From assembly GCA_021292105.1 (NCBI GenBank), contig CM037870.1, positions 28,300,405-28,364,404 on the forward strand: a stretch of DNA of 64,000 nucleotides. Reading direction: 5' to 3'. The stretch is from Anadara kagoshimensis (lineage: Eukaryota; Mollusca; Bivalvia; Arcoida; Arcidae). The position numbers were made by a program, and so were the translations under genes. Below are positions 1 to 12,642 of the stretch, piece by piece. Under the pieces are notes generated by a model. It was not told the DNA's origin, did not search any database, and worked only from the letters and a program-made list of their open reading frames with translations. Within the stretch, counting starts at the first letter, position 1, and every line of letters starts with the position of its first letter.

Positions 1-99
1 TGATCATCATATACAACAATTTAAATACAGACCAGTCAGCAGAGAATATCTGCATTAATTGTCATTGATCCAAAAGTCTAAACCACTGGCAAGAGGAAG

Positions 100-470
100 A
101 GGAGAGTTACCTCCCTTCTTTCATACAAACTAACAGTAGGAATGTTTTCTCCCTTCTTTCAATCAGGTTAAAACAGAATGGTGATTATCATCTTTAAATT
201 AGTTTAATAAACATCAGAAGAATTTCGTTCACCCCAATTTTTCTTTTTTCTTTCCATCATGTTAGCAGGACTACTGGGTAGTCAGATTCATGAAAGAAAT
301 ATCCTTCTTTCATTTAGATTAACAGGAAGATATTTTTCTTTCATTCCATCGCCATCGGCTAGGTGAACAGAGAGAATTAGTCAAGGTTTAGTCAAGATTC
401 AAAGGAGGATTCTCTTCTTTCAATCAGATTAACAGGAATATTTTCCCTTCTTCCTGTCAATCAGGATTTA
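100..470. repeat. degenerate tandem repeat
   Basis: Phrases like CCCTTCTTTCAATCAG and GATTAACAGGAATATTTT recur about every 60-120 bases in diverged form. This looks like an old imperfect tandem repeat. No coding signal is seen. Confidence 0.4.
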
Positions 471-536
471 GTTGGGCTAATAGATTAATGAAAGACCCTT
501 CTTTGGGACCTTTAAATATGGTAGACCAGGGAGCTA

Positions 537-880
537 AGTTGAGTAATGGTGTTGAACATCTTAGTCAAGAATAATTCACTTATATCGAGATGTCACCAGC
601 TATAGGCGAAGGTGCTGAAAGTTTGTCTGTGCGTTGCACTGATGGCATTAAACAGCAGGGTTCTTTATTGTGCCACACCTACCATGACAGGGGACCTCGC
701 TTATTTTAAGTTCCCATCTGAAAAAAAAAAACCATGATTTTCATTTTGTAACCTTGAGTGCTTGGCAAATAAGAATAGACACTACCCACTTTCAAGTAAT
801 AGGTCAGATCCAGTTGGGTTAAAACTCACCATTTCCAACTTACGGGGTGAGCACTCTACCAATTGAGCTACTGCAGTGGT
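537..880 (-). mobile_element. SINE family A copy (tRNA-derived)
   Basis: This is an almost complete, diverged copy of the family whose best member is at 36934-37269. Its tRNA-like head lies at the right end and reads on the minus strand, from the 'cactgcagtagctcaattgg' region leftward. The body carries the diagnostic 'cttatatcgagatgtc' and 'agcagggttctttattgtg' segments. Confidence 0.8.
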
Positions 881-1269
881 TGCTTGGCCAGGAAAGACAT
901 ATTTCTGTCCTTGATTTTTATTATAACAGAGATACATGCAGTATAGGTGTACAAAAGTTGTCCTTTTGTCCCATAATTTATAATAATATGCTACAGATGT
1001 TGATGTAATCTGTTACTTAGTTTGTTATTACTGCTATATGAACTAAAGTAAGTGCACATCACCCAAGTTACATCTAGTAGGATAAGGAAGGGAAGACAAC
1101 CCCAGCAGTCAAAATCATTCATTTACAGGTTACAACTTATGAACCTTTTCTTAATATATAAACTTCTTGGTCTAAACATTGCTCTCTATCTTTCTCTTTC
1201 TGCTTTTCAATGAATATGATTGAACCAGTCACATGATGAAAATCTCCCCCAAAACTTTCTTTCTCTCTC

Positions 1270-1554
1270 TCTGCTTAATGAATATGACAATGGTTCTTAT
1301 GATGAAACATTCCATCTCTCTCTCTCTCTCTCTCTCTCATAAATATGACACAATGAGTTTAATGAAATGTTCTGAAATTGTCTCTCTCTCTCTCTCTCTT
1401 CATATTGTTCCAGAGTTATGAAGGGTACAGAAAATAGCTACTGCCAGATGATAAGACAACCCTATAACATATGTCATGAGAGAGAGAGAAGAGAAAGGAG
1501 GTGTGTGTGTGTATGTGTGTGTGTGTTGAGAGAGAGGGATAGAGAAGAGAAAGG

Positions 1555-1597
<43 letters not shown>

Positions 1598-1845
1598 CAG
1601 GAAATCGTCTATTTTGACAGTATTATCTATAACATATGGGATGTACTTATATAAATAAGAAATAATTGATCATAAAAACATGTGTTTCTCATTCACAAAA
1701 CCTGCAGATAATATAGCATGGCATACCGCCATTGGGAGTGTTCAATAATTATACATGTATTCTGTAAGAATGATCATACATATATCCCATACAAAACTTG
1801 AAAATTTTACGAGAGAGAGAGAAAAGAGAGAGAGAGAGAGAGAGC
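1270..1845. repeat. cluster of CT, GT and GA microsatellites
   Basis: There are (CT)n tracts at about 1313-1339 and 1380-1399, (GT)n tracts at about 1501-1526 and 1557-1592, and (GA)n tracts at about 1471-1550 and 1811-1843. The short open frames across them are low-complexity and not taken as genes. Confidence 0.9.
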
Positions 1846-2285
1846 TAACTTTTAACAACTGTTAAAAGAAAAGTTGAATGATTAATTTCAATAGGTTCCA
1901 GAAACTTGGTTTTGGTCATTTATTTTCTTTTATTTATTGTGCAATCTTCATTTTTCATCCTAGATTTTAATCTCTAAGTTATACATTATCAACCATAATG
2001 ATGATGATGAGTAAATAAATTCCACTACCAGACATTCCGAAGCTTTTTATTTCGCAATGGCACTTTTCATCACAGAGTGGAGTCGAACAACGGAATTTCA
2101 CACCCCAATCAAGATTAATTCATTTTCCGGTATATTTAGGAGGTCAGTACATGGAAGATGGAGAAAAACAGAGTACCCCAAGAAAACCTGAGTAGCCTAA
2201 GAGTGAAGTGACAAATTTATCATGCTATAATCTGTCCTGAGTGGGGTTTTATCAAAGAACAATCGTATCAAATAAACTGATACCT

Positions 2286-2832
2286 CTAGCAAGGACTTTT
2301 ATTTGTACCATCCACTAACAGTTTAATTTGACTCAAAAGGAATAAAATTGACAAAACCAAGCAATTTTAAACATTTTTTTGAAAAATGATTTTTTTTCAA
2401 ATATTTTAAAATAACAAAAAGAAAGTACCATACCCCAAACATCCGGATTTATAATATCTTGAAAGGAAATGTTATTTATGTCTATTTTCGATTTTGGTGC
2501 TAAAAGTTCATTTTAACTCAGCAAAATCAGACACAGAATGTCAGAATGATATAGATCTGAGATACTGATACTGTAAATTAGGAAATTTTTATATCAAGAT
2601 ATTTTCTCGATAACAATACACAGTAAATCATGAATTTTCATATCGAATGTTCTAATATTTTTATTTTGGACTTCCTTTATAACCCTATCTATTAAATCCA
2701 ATGTAAAATTATTGAAAAATCATTTTTCTTAGAAATGCTCCTAATGGCGTGACTTCATCATTTTTAGGGGTTTTTTTTAAGTCAAAGATCAGATTTTAGT
2801 GGATGGTACAATTGGAAATCCTTCCTTTATTT
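2286..2832. mobile_element. possible TIR (MITE-like) element
   Basis: Two inverted segments face each other. The left contains 'ttgtaccatccacta' (about 2305-2325) and the right contains 'tagtggatggtacaa' (about 2798-2814), each next to an AAGGA/TCCTT block. The AT-rich interior has no coding capacity. Similar ends occur around 38934-39085, which supports a dispersed family. The outer boundaries are approximate. Confidence 0.5.
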
Positions 2833-3202
2833 TTGTGCTGTCGGGCGACGGTAAAAAATACATATGACCTCAAGTTCTTATTATTTCCATTATATTCTCT
2901 TATAGACTTGATAATTTTTGCCCAAATTAAACACACCACGATTTGTTTTTTTTAAGGCTGATTAATTTACAATAATTATTACAAAACCTGTTTTAATTTT
3001 ACAGCACTAAACAACCATTTTCGGAATAACATTCCTCATCAGTAGTGCTCAGTTCAAAAGTTTGGAAATCCAAATGTATGGCCATTGTGGGGTTTATAAA
3101 GGAAGTCCCACCAATTATTTTTAAGATGTTGATTAAAATACAAAAACTAGAAGGGAAGGGCAAAAATGTATTTTACCAAAATCCACAGTAAATCCTACTT
3201 AC

Positions 3203-3268
3203 AACACTTTCCTGAGGCTGATACTCTGGACGGTTTTGTCTTTTACGTAATTTTTTATCAGCAGCCAT
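3203..3268 (-). CDS. CACNB: probable alternative first coding exon of a calcium channel beta subunit
   Basis: The exon reads ATG plus 21 codons, giving a basic 22-residue peptide beginning MAADKKLRKRQNRPEYQPQE, then meets a consensus donor (GTT|GTAAGT) in phase 0. It lies 12.3 kb downstream of the recognised CACNB exon at 15569-15649, which also ends in phase 0, so both could splice to the same next exon beyond base 1. Vertebrate beta-subunit genes are known to have alternative first exons joining at this point. The peptide itself is not recognised. It could instead be the start of an unrelated minus-strand gene, or an internal exon using the AG just before the ATG. Confidence 0.45.
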
Positions 3269-3269
3269 A

Positions 3270-4835
3270 CTATATCAATATTTACACAGCTCTCTTAGTA
3301 TATACACATACACACATCCAAAAAATGAATTAACGATACAGGAATGATGAATTCACAATTTACGTACACTCCAACTTCAGAATCAAAAATTCCATTCATA
3401 AAAATAAAAACTTTTTTTTTCACAACCAGCACTCGAAACTATGTTATCTATCGGCTATATACAACACATCTGTACATTAAAGAGAACTTGTAAACTCCAT
3501 AAATATAGGTATTATATATATAGATAGAGGATCTTTTAGTTGATCATTCTTTATCCAACATCCAGTAGCTACCGGCGTAGTACCAACAATATCAGGTATT
3601 TTGCCAACATTCCCATTTACCAAAATAACTGGCTAGGTACAACAGTAGGTAGTATGAAGTATTAACTGCAGTAACATCACACAGTAAACTGAGGTACTGA
3701 TACCTACTCAATAACAAGACACTAGTAGATATGCTAAACATGTGGACTTAATGACCCCTAAGATTCTGGTTGTACCAGTTTTTTAAAGTCTGTTCTACTG
3801 GTAGTAAGAACTGTTCCTCCATGCTGAACAGATCATTAATTCAATCTGATCATATCTGCAGGTATGTACTGGTACATAGTAGTAGGGCAATAGAAAAACT
3901 TGTTTTACAACTTTTCTCCAACATTTAATATAAAATTATAACTGTATGTAAGGTGAGCCCTAGGTTAGGTTACACATAAAGTCCAGTATAAATACATAGT
4001 AGATACAGTATAGTGGAAAATCATTCCAATATCAGGCAGTCAACTCTATAATTACTAAATTACTGACTATATATGTATATATATATTTCACACACACCAT
4101 ATAATGATATAGGCAAACAAGATTGACCTGTCCGCTTGACCTTTTTTTTTTAAAAAATGTTTATCATGGACAAGTATATTTATAAATAGGGAACACATAA
4201 TGGGAAACACCTTTGCTATTTTAAAAGTCTTGCGCATGAATCAACTACAAATCGTAACAGTACCAATATATTGGGTGGATCCGCCTATAGATATGAATAT
4301 TCCCTTACAAAGGTCAAGCAGACAGGTCAATATTGTTTTCCTATTTATATATTTCTAACTTATGTGCACATCTGTTCATTGTGTGATGATGTATTTACAA
4401 TGAATGTCACTTGAAAAATATATATTTCATGTAAATAAACACAAATATTATAAGCACCTACAGATATTAAAACACAATTGATTATAACAATTATAAATAC
4501 ATATGTTAAAGAAAGTCGATTAAAAGTACATTTACTTATCTATAGCAGCACACAACCCATTTACAGAATACAGGTATCTATAGTTAGTGAAAAGTACACC
4601 TGTACACCTGTCCATCAGGATGTTGTGTTGTGTCCTGTTAAAGAGCAGTGAAATAAGTTCAATTATTGACTTTTGAGTTTTCTTAATGTGCAAAATACCT
4701 GTACAAGACATGAAATTCAAATGGCCCACAAAGAAAACTTGTTGGAACAAAATTATGATTTGCAGTGTAGTAATGCCAATTGCGTTCTACGCACCAGTTT
4801 CATTCAATTATATTGAGACAAGACGGTTTTGGGTT
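3270..4835. other. AT-rich non-coding stretch
   Basis: I see no exon-like or repeat structure I can name. It contains scattered short AT dinucleotide runs, for example near 4070-4090. It is probably intronic or 5'-flanking to the calcium channel gene. Confidence 0.5.
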
Positions 4836-5002
4836 GTTGGAAGAAACCAGAATGCACAGAGAAAACCACTAATTTTCAGCAGGTGAACTGACACACTTTC
4901 TCACACTTAAGCATCTGCTCCAAAGTGGGATTAGAACTTAGGCAGTGAGAAAGGCTGTGATCCATAAACCAGCGCTTTAGACCATTCAGCTACTGAGCCA
5001 AA
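4836..5002 (-). mobile_element. SINE family B copy, head-proximal fragment
   Basis: The body segment 'agagaaaaccacta', 'gaactgacacactttctcac' and the tRNA-like end (minus strand: 'gctgaatggtctaaagcgc' A-box region, then a degenerate B box) match other family B copies such as 53432-53667. Confidence 0.65.
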
Positions 5003-5514
5003 AGTACATGTAATTGTATAGCTTAATCCATCAAATGGTTTACTGTACCATGTAGTCAATTTTTTTTTTTTTAAGGTTTTTTTTTTTCAAATTAATTAAA
5101 CATTTTATCTGTATTAAATGTTCATCTGTAAATACCATATATACTTTTGCTATACATTCATCATGTAAAATGGATTATGACAAACAAATTTCTATGGCAA
5201 ATGCAAATTATATTTAATTGTGTATTTATGTGAAGGTCAGGTTATTATAAATGTTATTATTTCGGATTTTATGCTTGTTTCAACAACTTTCAGCTAAAAT
5301 CGTACATGTACATTTGTGCGTTTATTATACTGACACATCACCTATTAAAACTTCCTAGTAAAGTCCAAATTCTTCAACAAAATAATTTACGGTATACATA
5401 AAGCAGTGAAGAAATTTAATGACCGCATTCACATCTTTAAGAAAAGAAAGCAAACCTCTGAGTAAAAATACTAAATAAATGACTCTTAATCTTGTCATTA
5501 TAACTTCCTTCTAA

Positions 5515-5860
5515 GTTCTAACAGGGTTAGCTCTGCCATTCGCCAATTTAGCCAACTGCTTATTTTCATAATTTCTGGCTCCAAAAAAACTCTAGATATC
5601 TGCTAATATATTTGCTCCAAAATTTGTATCACTTTCATTATGAAGCAACCTTAGATCACCAGTTTTTTGTTTGAAAAAGTAAAACAAGATTACAAACTGT
5701 TTATCAAGGACAATCTATACAGCAGATTAGAAGTTCTACAGTTTTACATTTGTGACATTTTTGTTGCTATTACTTTCTTAGTTTTCCTGACTTTTTAACA
5801 TATAAATTGGCTATGTTTTTGGCTCAAATTTTTTGAGAACCAGAGCTAACTCTGGTTCTA
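5515..5860. mobile_element. possible TIR element of the 'GGGTTAGCTCTG' family
   Basis: The left end 'cagggttagctctgcc' and the right end 'accagagctaactctgg' are inverted. Related sequence in opposite orientation occurs at 12643-12815, and a partial copy starts near 13400. The interior is AT-rich and non-coding, and the boundaries are uncertain. Confidence 0.4.
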
Positions 5861-6025
5861 ATAAGGTCTGAAAAACCTCCCAGAAATCTGACATATCAAG
5901 AAAACAACTGCATTTCCCTACAAACAAATGAGTAACTCTCTTTGCCTGCAAATAAATGAGTTTACTAAAGCAGGGACAAATAACCTGCCTTCCATTGCTG
6001 AATTTATATCCCAAAATTTAACCTT

Positions 6026-6225
6026 GTGACCTTGACCCTACATTTGGCATGTAGCATATGTCTCATGTTTCTCATGTGTACATTTGTGTCAAGTTTGATC
6101 AAAATCCATCCACAGACATGGAAGATATGGAATGGACATGATATTTGGATAGATGGCAAGATAAACAGACAGACTAACAGTGTGATTCTTATATACCCCC
6201 TAAACTATATTGGGGGGAGGGATAA
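6026..6225. repeat. dispersed repeat ('aaaatccatccacagacatgg' family)
   Basis: The segment 'tttgatcaaaatccatccac', then a 'gatggcaagataaacagacagac' tract and 'gtgattcttatatacccc', recurs at 39690-39790 and 40075-40140 in the same order of motifs. It is a non-coding repeat of unknown class. Confidence 0.5.
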
Positions 6226-7149
6226 TTAGGTATACGTATACAGGTCAAACCCGACTTGGGAATGAGAAAAATGACCTTCCATAATTTGGAATACCAAGAT
6301 TTCTGCCAACAAGAGGCTTTGGATAGAATCATGGATACTGTATATAAGCAAGTAGAGAGACCCACCAAGAAATCTACCAGGATCTCTCCTAAGTACATGT
6401 ACTGATATAATGTACAGGTGTATACAGGCCTGACTCAGCTCGGAATCAATCATGAGACCTACACCAGGTATATAGTATACCAGCTACTGCTAGTTACTTG
6501 ACAATACATACTGCAATCAATATTGAGACCTACATATGAGGTACATGTAGACTGTAAAAGACTCATCTTGGAATCAATCAGAGGACTTACATCCGAGGTC
6601 AACTGCCCTCTGTCCATGTAGGTAAAAAGTTTCATAATATCTATGTTATAAATACTTAAGGGATTAATCAGAGTAAGATATCTATATAGATCTATATTGT
6701 ATAACTCCCCACCAAACATCAAGTATGCTTTATTAGACATACAACAATCTTCTATCAGGTCAATTAATTTATCTGGTAAATTTGCTATATATACATGTAA
6801 GTACAGTTGTACCAGTTATAAAAGGCAACAAAAAGTCACCTAATTAACAAGAGCCCAATGGACCCTATTGCTTAACTGATGATATGTCCACTGTCTCCTG
6901 CTAGCTTTCCAAATTTTGACAAATTTACTTAATTTTAGCAATTTACTCATAAGTACCTTACCATTTCCCCCATGTAGGCCCTAAAGCTAAGATTAACTAG
7001 GTGCCCTAAGAATGCTATTCAAGACATATCTATGTTATATCTCTTGTATGAAGTAGAAGATTTCTTTTTTAATTTTCACTATCCCCCCTTTTTATCATGG
7101 CTCCCAGGGGGGCATAACTTTTATTTGTGGAAATTAATTTGTAAATTGT

Positions 7150-7290
7150 ATTCAAACAGCTGTTTTTATACCTTAAAGCAAAAACATCGCTACTAATTTC
7201 TGAGAAATTATTTCAAAAAGTAATCTAATTAGTTAATTTTAACCAAATTATTTTTATTTTGGCTACAAAGAATGTTAAAACCTAGAAGTA
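7150..7290. mobile_element. MITE-like copy, diverged
   Basis: It shares 'ctactaatttctgagaaatt', 'ttcaaaaagtaa' and 'ttttggctac' with the better-preserved element at 32175-32346. The ends are degraded. Confidence 0.4.
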
Positions 7291-7707
7291 GAACCAGGCA
7301 CAGCATTTTTAAGTCCACAGACTCCATACATATCACGACCCTGATAGACTAAGGTCAATCATGATGAGATCTTTATCAGAATCAGGCCATGATATCAGAA
7401 ATCTACATCTCCTGACCATGACAAAATATTATCCAAGAGTACCTATACACCACAACAAGATCTGGTCCGATATATTGGTCCATATAGGTGCTGACCTGGT
7501 TACATATTAAGGTCATTATTATCATTAATATTAAGCAGTCCTGTGTTTTCAATTATCTACAATATTATCACAGTTTTGGCAAATGAAGCACAAATTAACT
7601 ACAGACTGTATGTATGGAACATTCTTATAAACAAATATGCACAATATATACCAGTACAGGTTTATTTTTCATTTACAGAGACAATATTTATCATAAACCC
7701 CCTTCTC

Positions 7708-7862
7708 CTATGTTTATGATAGCCAAAATCGGTACAGGCTACTAATTTTTGAGAATTTTTTTTCAAAACCTATTTTAATTAGCAAATATGTGGAAAAATA
7801 CTTTAAAAAACACTGTTTCACAAACTTTGGCTTCTGATAATTTTAAAATTGTGGAAACCTAG
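7708..7862. mobile_element. MITE-like copy ('TATGTTTCC...GGAAACATA' family)
   Basis: It begins 'tatgtttatgatagccaaaat' and ends 'taaaattgtggaaacctag', collinear with the element at 32175-32346. It is non-coding. Confidence 0.6.
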
Positions 7863-7889
7863 CTTTTCCTACCTAATGGTGTTGAACTA

Positions 7890-8236
7890 GTTGAGTTGAG
7901 TTCAGTAAGGGTGTTTAACATCCCAGTCAAGAACATTTCACTTATATTGAGACCTTGCCAGCTATAGACAAAGGTGCAGAAATTTCGCCTGTGCATTGCG
8001 CTAATGGCATTATACAGCAGGGTTCTTTATTGTGCCAAGCCTACCGTGACACTTGACCTTGTTTATTTTAAGTTGGCATTCCAAAGAACTGCAACTTTTA
8101 TTTCATAATGCTGAGCGCTTGGTGAAAGAACATTCACTACCCAGTTACAAGTCTAAGGTCAGTCCCCATCTTGGTTCGAACTTACAGCCTCCCATTTATG
8201 GAGCAAGCACTCTACCAACTGAGCTACCTCAGTAGT
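7890..8236 (-). mobile_element. SINE family A copy
   Basis: The copy is full length and runs from the 'gttgagttcagtaagggtg' tail to the tRNA-like head at the right ('actgaggtagctcagttgg' on the minus strand). A 60-codon open frame across it is part of the repeat. Confidence 0.85.
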
Positions 8237-8239
8237 AAC

Positions 8240-9235
8240 CACTATTGCTGGGTCAATGGTTTTTATTTTAAGATCTCTGCTTCATATTTCACCTGAAAAC
8301 CTCTATATAAAGACCACTTTCTATAAAGACTATATTTCTTTGGTCCCATGGGTGGTCCACATATACAGGTATCATTAAATTAATTTTATCCAATTTGGTC
8401 ATTTTTTATTTAAATTTTCCAAATTTACCATCTGTCTTTTCATAACACTCCACCCCACCCCCCTTTAAAAAAATATTGCAAAAATGCACATACATGTATA
8501 TATATAATATGTAGAGTGAATTAAAGGTCAATACGACAAACATATTAGATGAATGTTACTGATATCACTGGGTTATGTATGTATGTCAATGACAGAAATT
8601 ATAGAAAATTATATCTGAGGGTTTCAAGTCATTTATTATTTATGCACTTAGCCATTTGCCAGCTTAATTAAAAACAGACAACCAATGACTGAAAACAATG
8701 TATAGTACCTCTCTGCACAGTGGCAAATGCTTATTAAGAGAGCAAATGGCATTTATTGTGATACTTAGCTAGCTTCCATGTGTAACTAATTAAATGGTCT
8801 TATCTCACAACACAGCAGCTACTACACACGAGTCATGTACATGTGTGTATTATATAAATTCTGTATTTGTAGTGCATATTAATGTGTGTACATATGAGCA
8901 TGCGGAATGCAGATTCTGATGCATCATATTTGAGACATGTTGGATTGTTGGATATGAAATAAAAAAATTTGACAAGCTTAATTTTTTGCAAGAATTCATA
9001 AATAACAAATAACTTTGGAACTAAATGTACATGTAAATGACTGTGTGATCTAATAATTGGTCCAAAGTTTATGACCTAATGACTTTTTATATCCATGCAG
9101 GCAAGAAAAATCATTGTTCATTCTAAAACTACATTCTACATGGTTTTTTTTTTTACTAAGAAGAGAATAAATGCAGAGGTTTCACTGGGTTTGCATAATG
9201 GATCCAGGCTATCCAAAGAAAATGATGAAAAAAAT
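8240..9235. other. non-coding stretch
   Basis: No exon is seen. Near 8296-8360 is a fragment of the 'tataaagaccac' repeat that recurs at 55060-55340, 56850-56960 and 63008-63190. Confidence 0.4.
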
Positions 9236-9402
9236 TATTCAACTTAGACAAGATTAAAATGTCTGGAGAACATCACCTTCGGCAAGCGAACTGACAAAAA
9301 CTTTCTCACATGGATCTACCTGAGTTGGAATTGAACCTAGTCGATGACAGGCACTGTGATTCTAAAGTCAGCACTTTAAACCACTTGGCCACCAAGGCCC
9401 CA
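9236..9402 (-). mobile_element. SINE family B copy, fragment
   Basis: It contains 'gtctggagaacatcacctt', 'gcaagcgaactgacaaaaac' and the end 'ttaaaccacttggccaccaa', whose reverse strand is the tRNA-like A-box region of family B. Confidence 0.65.
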
Positions 9403-10005
9403 TATCTTAATTATAATCCATGTTTTTAATTCCTAATTTCAATGTTTGTAAATAGAACTGCTTATGTTTAGATGCTCATTTTTTTTTTTAATTTTGTTAT
9501 CATATTCTTCGTCTGTCCATCCATTAACATTTAGTTTGTGACCTCAAGTCATTGGTTCTAGTTTTTAATGGAATTTACATAATTTGATGTGTGTTTGTTA
9601 TGACCTGATGATGTCCATACATGTACATAATAATAATGCACTGGCACATGTATTATAAAATAGTGTCAATTGATTATTTAATAGAGTTATTCTTTTTTTA
9701 TACTTAAATACTAGTATATTAACAATATTAACAATTTTATATTTTTACAATATTTGCCTAGTTACAGTTATGTAACAGTTATGAATGGAATATAATAGAA
9801 TTTGGATTGTGGAATTTTTTAGGCGAGTTTTGAAGAAATCCAATTCTACATATTTCTAAATTTATATTTATTCTCGGACTTGTTTTTACTGGTAACATGC
9901 AGGTTTTACATCAAGTTATATTACAATGTTGCCTTTTTGGAATCATGAACCCTGTTATTTCAAGACCTGGACCCGGATGAACCAAAGCTTGGAAACGTAA
10001 TATCC

Positions 10006-10016
10006 TAACTTATATA
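10006..10016. repeat. target site duplication, left
   Basis: TAACTTATATA, repeated exactly at 10317-10327 on the other side of the SINE family C copy. Confidence 0.85.
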
Positions 10017-10316
10017 GTTAAAAAGTTAAAGTCTGTCCCGAGCCATTAGGCCCATCAGGCCGGAGCTTATCCCGGTTTCTGTGGCGTTAAGCGACTGAGA
10101 GCACAAGACTCTCCCCTGAATGGGACGCCGGTCCATCGCAGGGTTAACCCCCAGCATTTTGCTGGTACTCATTTATTTTTCAGCTGAGTGAACTGGAACA
10201 ACGTGAAATTAAGTGTCTTGCTCAAGGACACAACACATCGCCCGGTCCAGGGATCGAACCCACGACCTTCGAATCATGAGTCCAACGCCTTAACCACTAG
10301 GCCACGCGCTTCCACT
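10017..10316 (-). mobile_element. SINE family C, full length
   Basis: On the minus strand the head reads as a tRNA-like region with an A box ('tggcctagtggttaaggcg') and a B box ('gtcgtgggttcgatccc'). The body follows with 'cttgagcaagacacttaatt' and 'ggaccggcgtcccattcag', and a 'ctccggcctgatgggcc' stretch lies near the tail. A perfect 11-bp target duplication flanks it. A near-identical second copy sits at 60400-60687. The sharp preservation suggests recent activity. Confidence 0.92.
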
Positions 10317-10327
10317 TAACTTATATA
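10317..10327. repeat. target site duplication, right
   Basis: TAACTTATATA, identical to 10006-10016. Confidence 0.85.
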
Positions 10328-10419
10328 AGCCACATGAAAAATCCACCAGATTGGTCATTTGAACATTGTTAGTGTTGTTTATAGAAACAAGACAACTAAT
10401 TTTCATCACTCATGCATGT

Positions 10420-10735
10420 TTGATTGATTGAACAGGGTTTTACATCCCAGTCAAGAATATTTCACTTACATTGAGACATCACCAGCTACAGATGAAGTGG
10501 CCGAAATTTTTATCTTTGCAGTGCACTCGTGGCAATATGCAGAAAGGATGCTTGCCATGACATGTGATATCACTTTTTATCAGTCTTTAAGGTCTTATCC
10601 GAAAGAACCCATAATTCATTTCTAAATGCCAAGTTTTTAGTTTTTTTCAGGTCTTGGTTAGATTGTGACAGGGGTTTGAACCTCTATCTCCCACATATGC
10701 AGCAAGCACTCTACCAACTGATCCACTGTAGAGGT
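10420..10735 (-). mobile_element. SINE family A copy, diverged
   Basis: It contains 'tacatcccagtcaagaatat', 'gagacatcaccagctac' and the tRNA-like end 'ctctaccaactgatccact'. It lies about 100 bp right of the family C insertion. Confidence 0.75.
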
Positions 10736-10776
10736 GAATAATAAATGAGGTGAAATTGCTTATGTTTATTTTGATA

Positions 10777-11255
10777 TTATACAATTATAGCATTTTAGTG
10801 AGTGCGATATGATGTTTTATCGGCAAAGCAAAGCAATATTGGCCGAGGCCGTAGTCAATATTACTTTTCTTTGCCGATAAAACATCATATTGCACTCACT
10901 GAAATGCTATAATTGTTTTATTACATGTAAACTATGTTAAAATGAGAAGACAGGTGTTATATTTTACTAATAAATATCTTTTGTCTTTTATGTTCCTACA
11001 CTGGCCGCCATAACGGTACCAGAGCAGCGTCACGGCAACTAATGACGTACTAGTGTCTGTGACGTCATTAAATGGTGCAATTCATTCTTTTTGCGTTCAA
11101 TTCAAGTTTCAAACGATGGATTTGATTGGCTTAGTGCAATATGGTGTTTTATCATGTTCCAGAGTGCAATATGATGAAAAACGGTGTTGCGCGTGCAAGT
11201 AGTTTAACCAATCAAAACTAAGATCCCAGAGTAAAATGATATCATAATGTAATAA
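10777..11255. mobile_element. foldback-like DNA element
   Basis: Bases 10777-10918 form a long imperfect hairpin: 'caattatagcattttagtga' on the left and 'tcactgaaatgctataattg' on the right, continuing through 'gatgttttatcggcaaag' and its complement. The region to 11255 holds related 'gcaatatgatg' repeats. A segment near 10990-11075 matches 35860-35990 in inverse orientation, indicating a dispersed family. No transposase frame is seen. Confidence 0.65.
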
Positions 11256-11259
11256 AGGA

Positions 11260-12640
11260 CAATAAACAATCTATTGCCCATAATTGAGAATAATATGAAC
11301 ATTTGTTAACCTTTCATATTTATTTTATTTATGTATTATTATGATACATAATCTTAGAAAGTTTGAATTTGTTTAAAACATTCAATGTTGGAATGAACAA
11401 CAGCACTGATAAACCACTATAATTGTAGGTCATTAATAGCTTGTTGTAGAGGTATATATTCTATAACAGGGATTCCAGGGATATAAGCCAAGGCTTATCA
11501 AGGTCCTCGGAATGTTTTATGGCCATCATCACAATATTGTTAATAAGTATGATGTCTGTGTATCCAAAATTACCCTGGATATATTTGAGTCTTGACACCA
11601 AAGGTTCAATGTTCCTTTTCATTCTCAATATAGATTTCACATGTGACTGTTGTAGCTACATTATGTAGCTAAATAGGAGGTGGTTACCCTTAAGGAGCAC
11701 TCAACCTCACTTCCTGGGTGAAAATTCATGTGTTTAACTTAATTTCCCAGCTTCAAAGTTTTTAATTTTCTTTGGGATTGTGATTTATACATGGATTGGT
11801 ATATGTATTTGTTTTTGGTTGAAAGAAAATTTCTAGTGCTATACCAGTAAAGACTTTCAATACCATCAAGTAAGTATACACCGCCCGCCATAAATTATTA
11901 CACAAGTTTAAAACTGGTCATATCAAATACTGAAAATCGTCACAAAATCAAATTGTTGAAAATCTCATTCTGTTAAAGCTGGGTGTATTTCAGCTTAATT
12001 AATGTCTTTATCTTAAAAAAAACCCTTTTTTCAATATTTTTATAATTTTCCCAAAAAAAATTTAAGAAAAATATTTTGTTGCATACATTTAGATCATTAA
12101 GTTAAGATATACCACTTTCAAATACTGCAAAACATTAATATTTCAATTCTATGAATGAAATTTGACATGGTGATCATAATACATGTATAAACCTAAGGCA
12201 AATTGTTATTGTATACATAGAGTAAGGGAAATAACTCATTCGCTAATGCGGTACATGCAAAATTAAAAAATTTCAATAACCTCTATTAGATCATTGATAC
12301 AGATGTGCAGTATTTTCCCTATACATACAGTTTTAAGTAAACTGGGGTACACTGTTAGAAACAAAGGTGCTTTAATAATTACCCTACATATGATTTTACG
12401 GAAATTGACAATCTATGAAAAAAAAATTTCCATGAAGTTAAATCATCCAGAATCACACTGAATTAATTTACAATTATTTACTTATTTTAATATATAATGT
12501 CACTATTAGATATGGTTGTCTTATGGCACCAGTAAACATGGTGGGCACCCTTTTATTTATTTATCTAGTCCTATTAATCGATATCTATGCTCCATTTCAA
12601 TGTAGGAACTGTCCATTCGAGAATATTGTGGCTTAGTCTG
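11260..12640. other. non-coding stretch
   Basis: AT-rich. I found no exon, RNA gene or repeat that I can name. Confidence 0.4.
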
Positions 12641-12642
12641 AA

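Noticed and set aside
1233-1654. Two small frames across the microsatellites
   Set aside because: Composed of Ser-Leu and Cys-Val dipeptide runs from (CT)n and (GT)n tracts.
10017-10316. tRNA gene at the head of SINE family C
   Set aside because: The A and B boxes belong to a SINE with its own target duplications and a second copy elsewhere.
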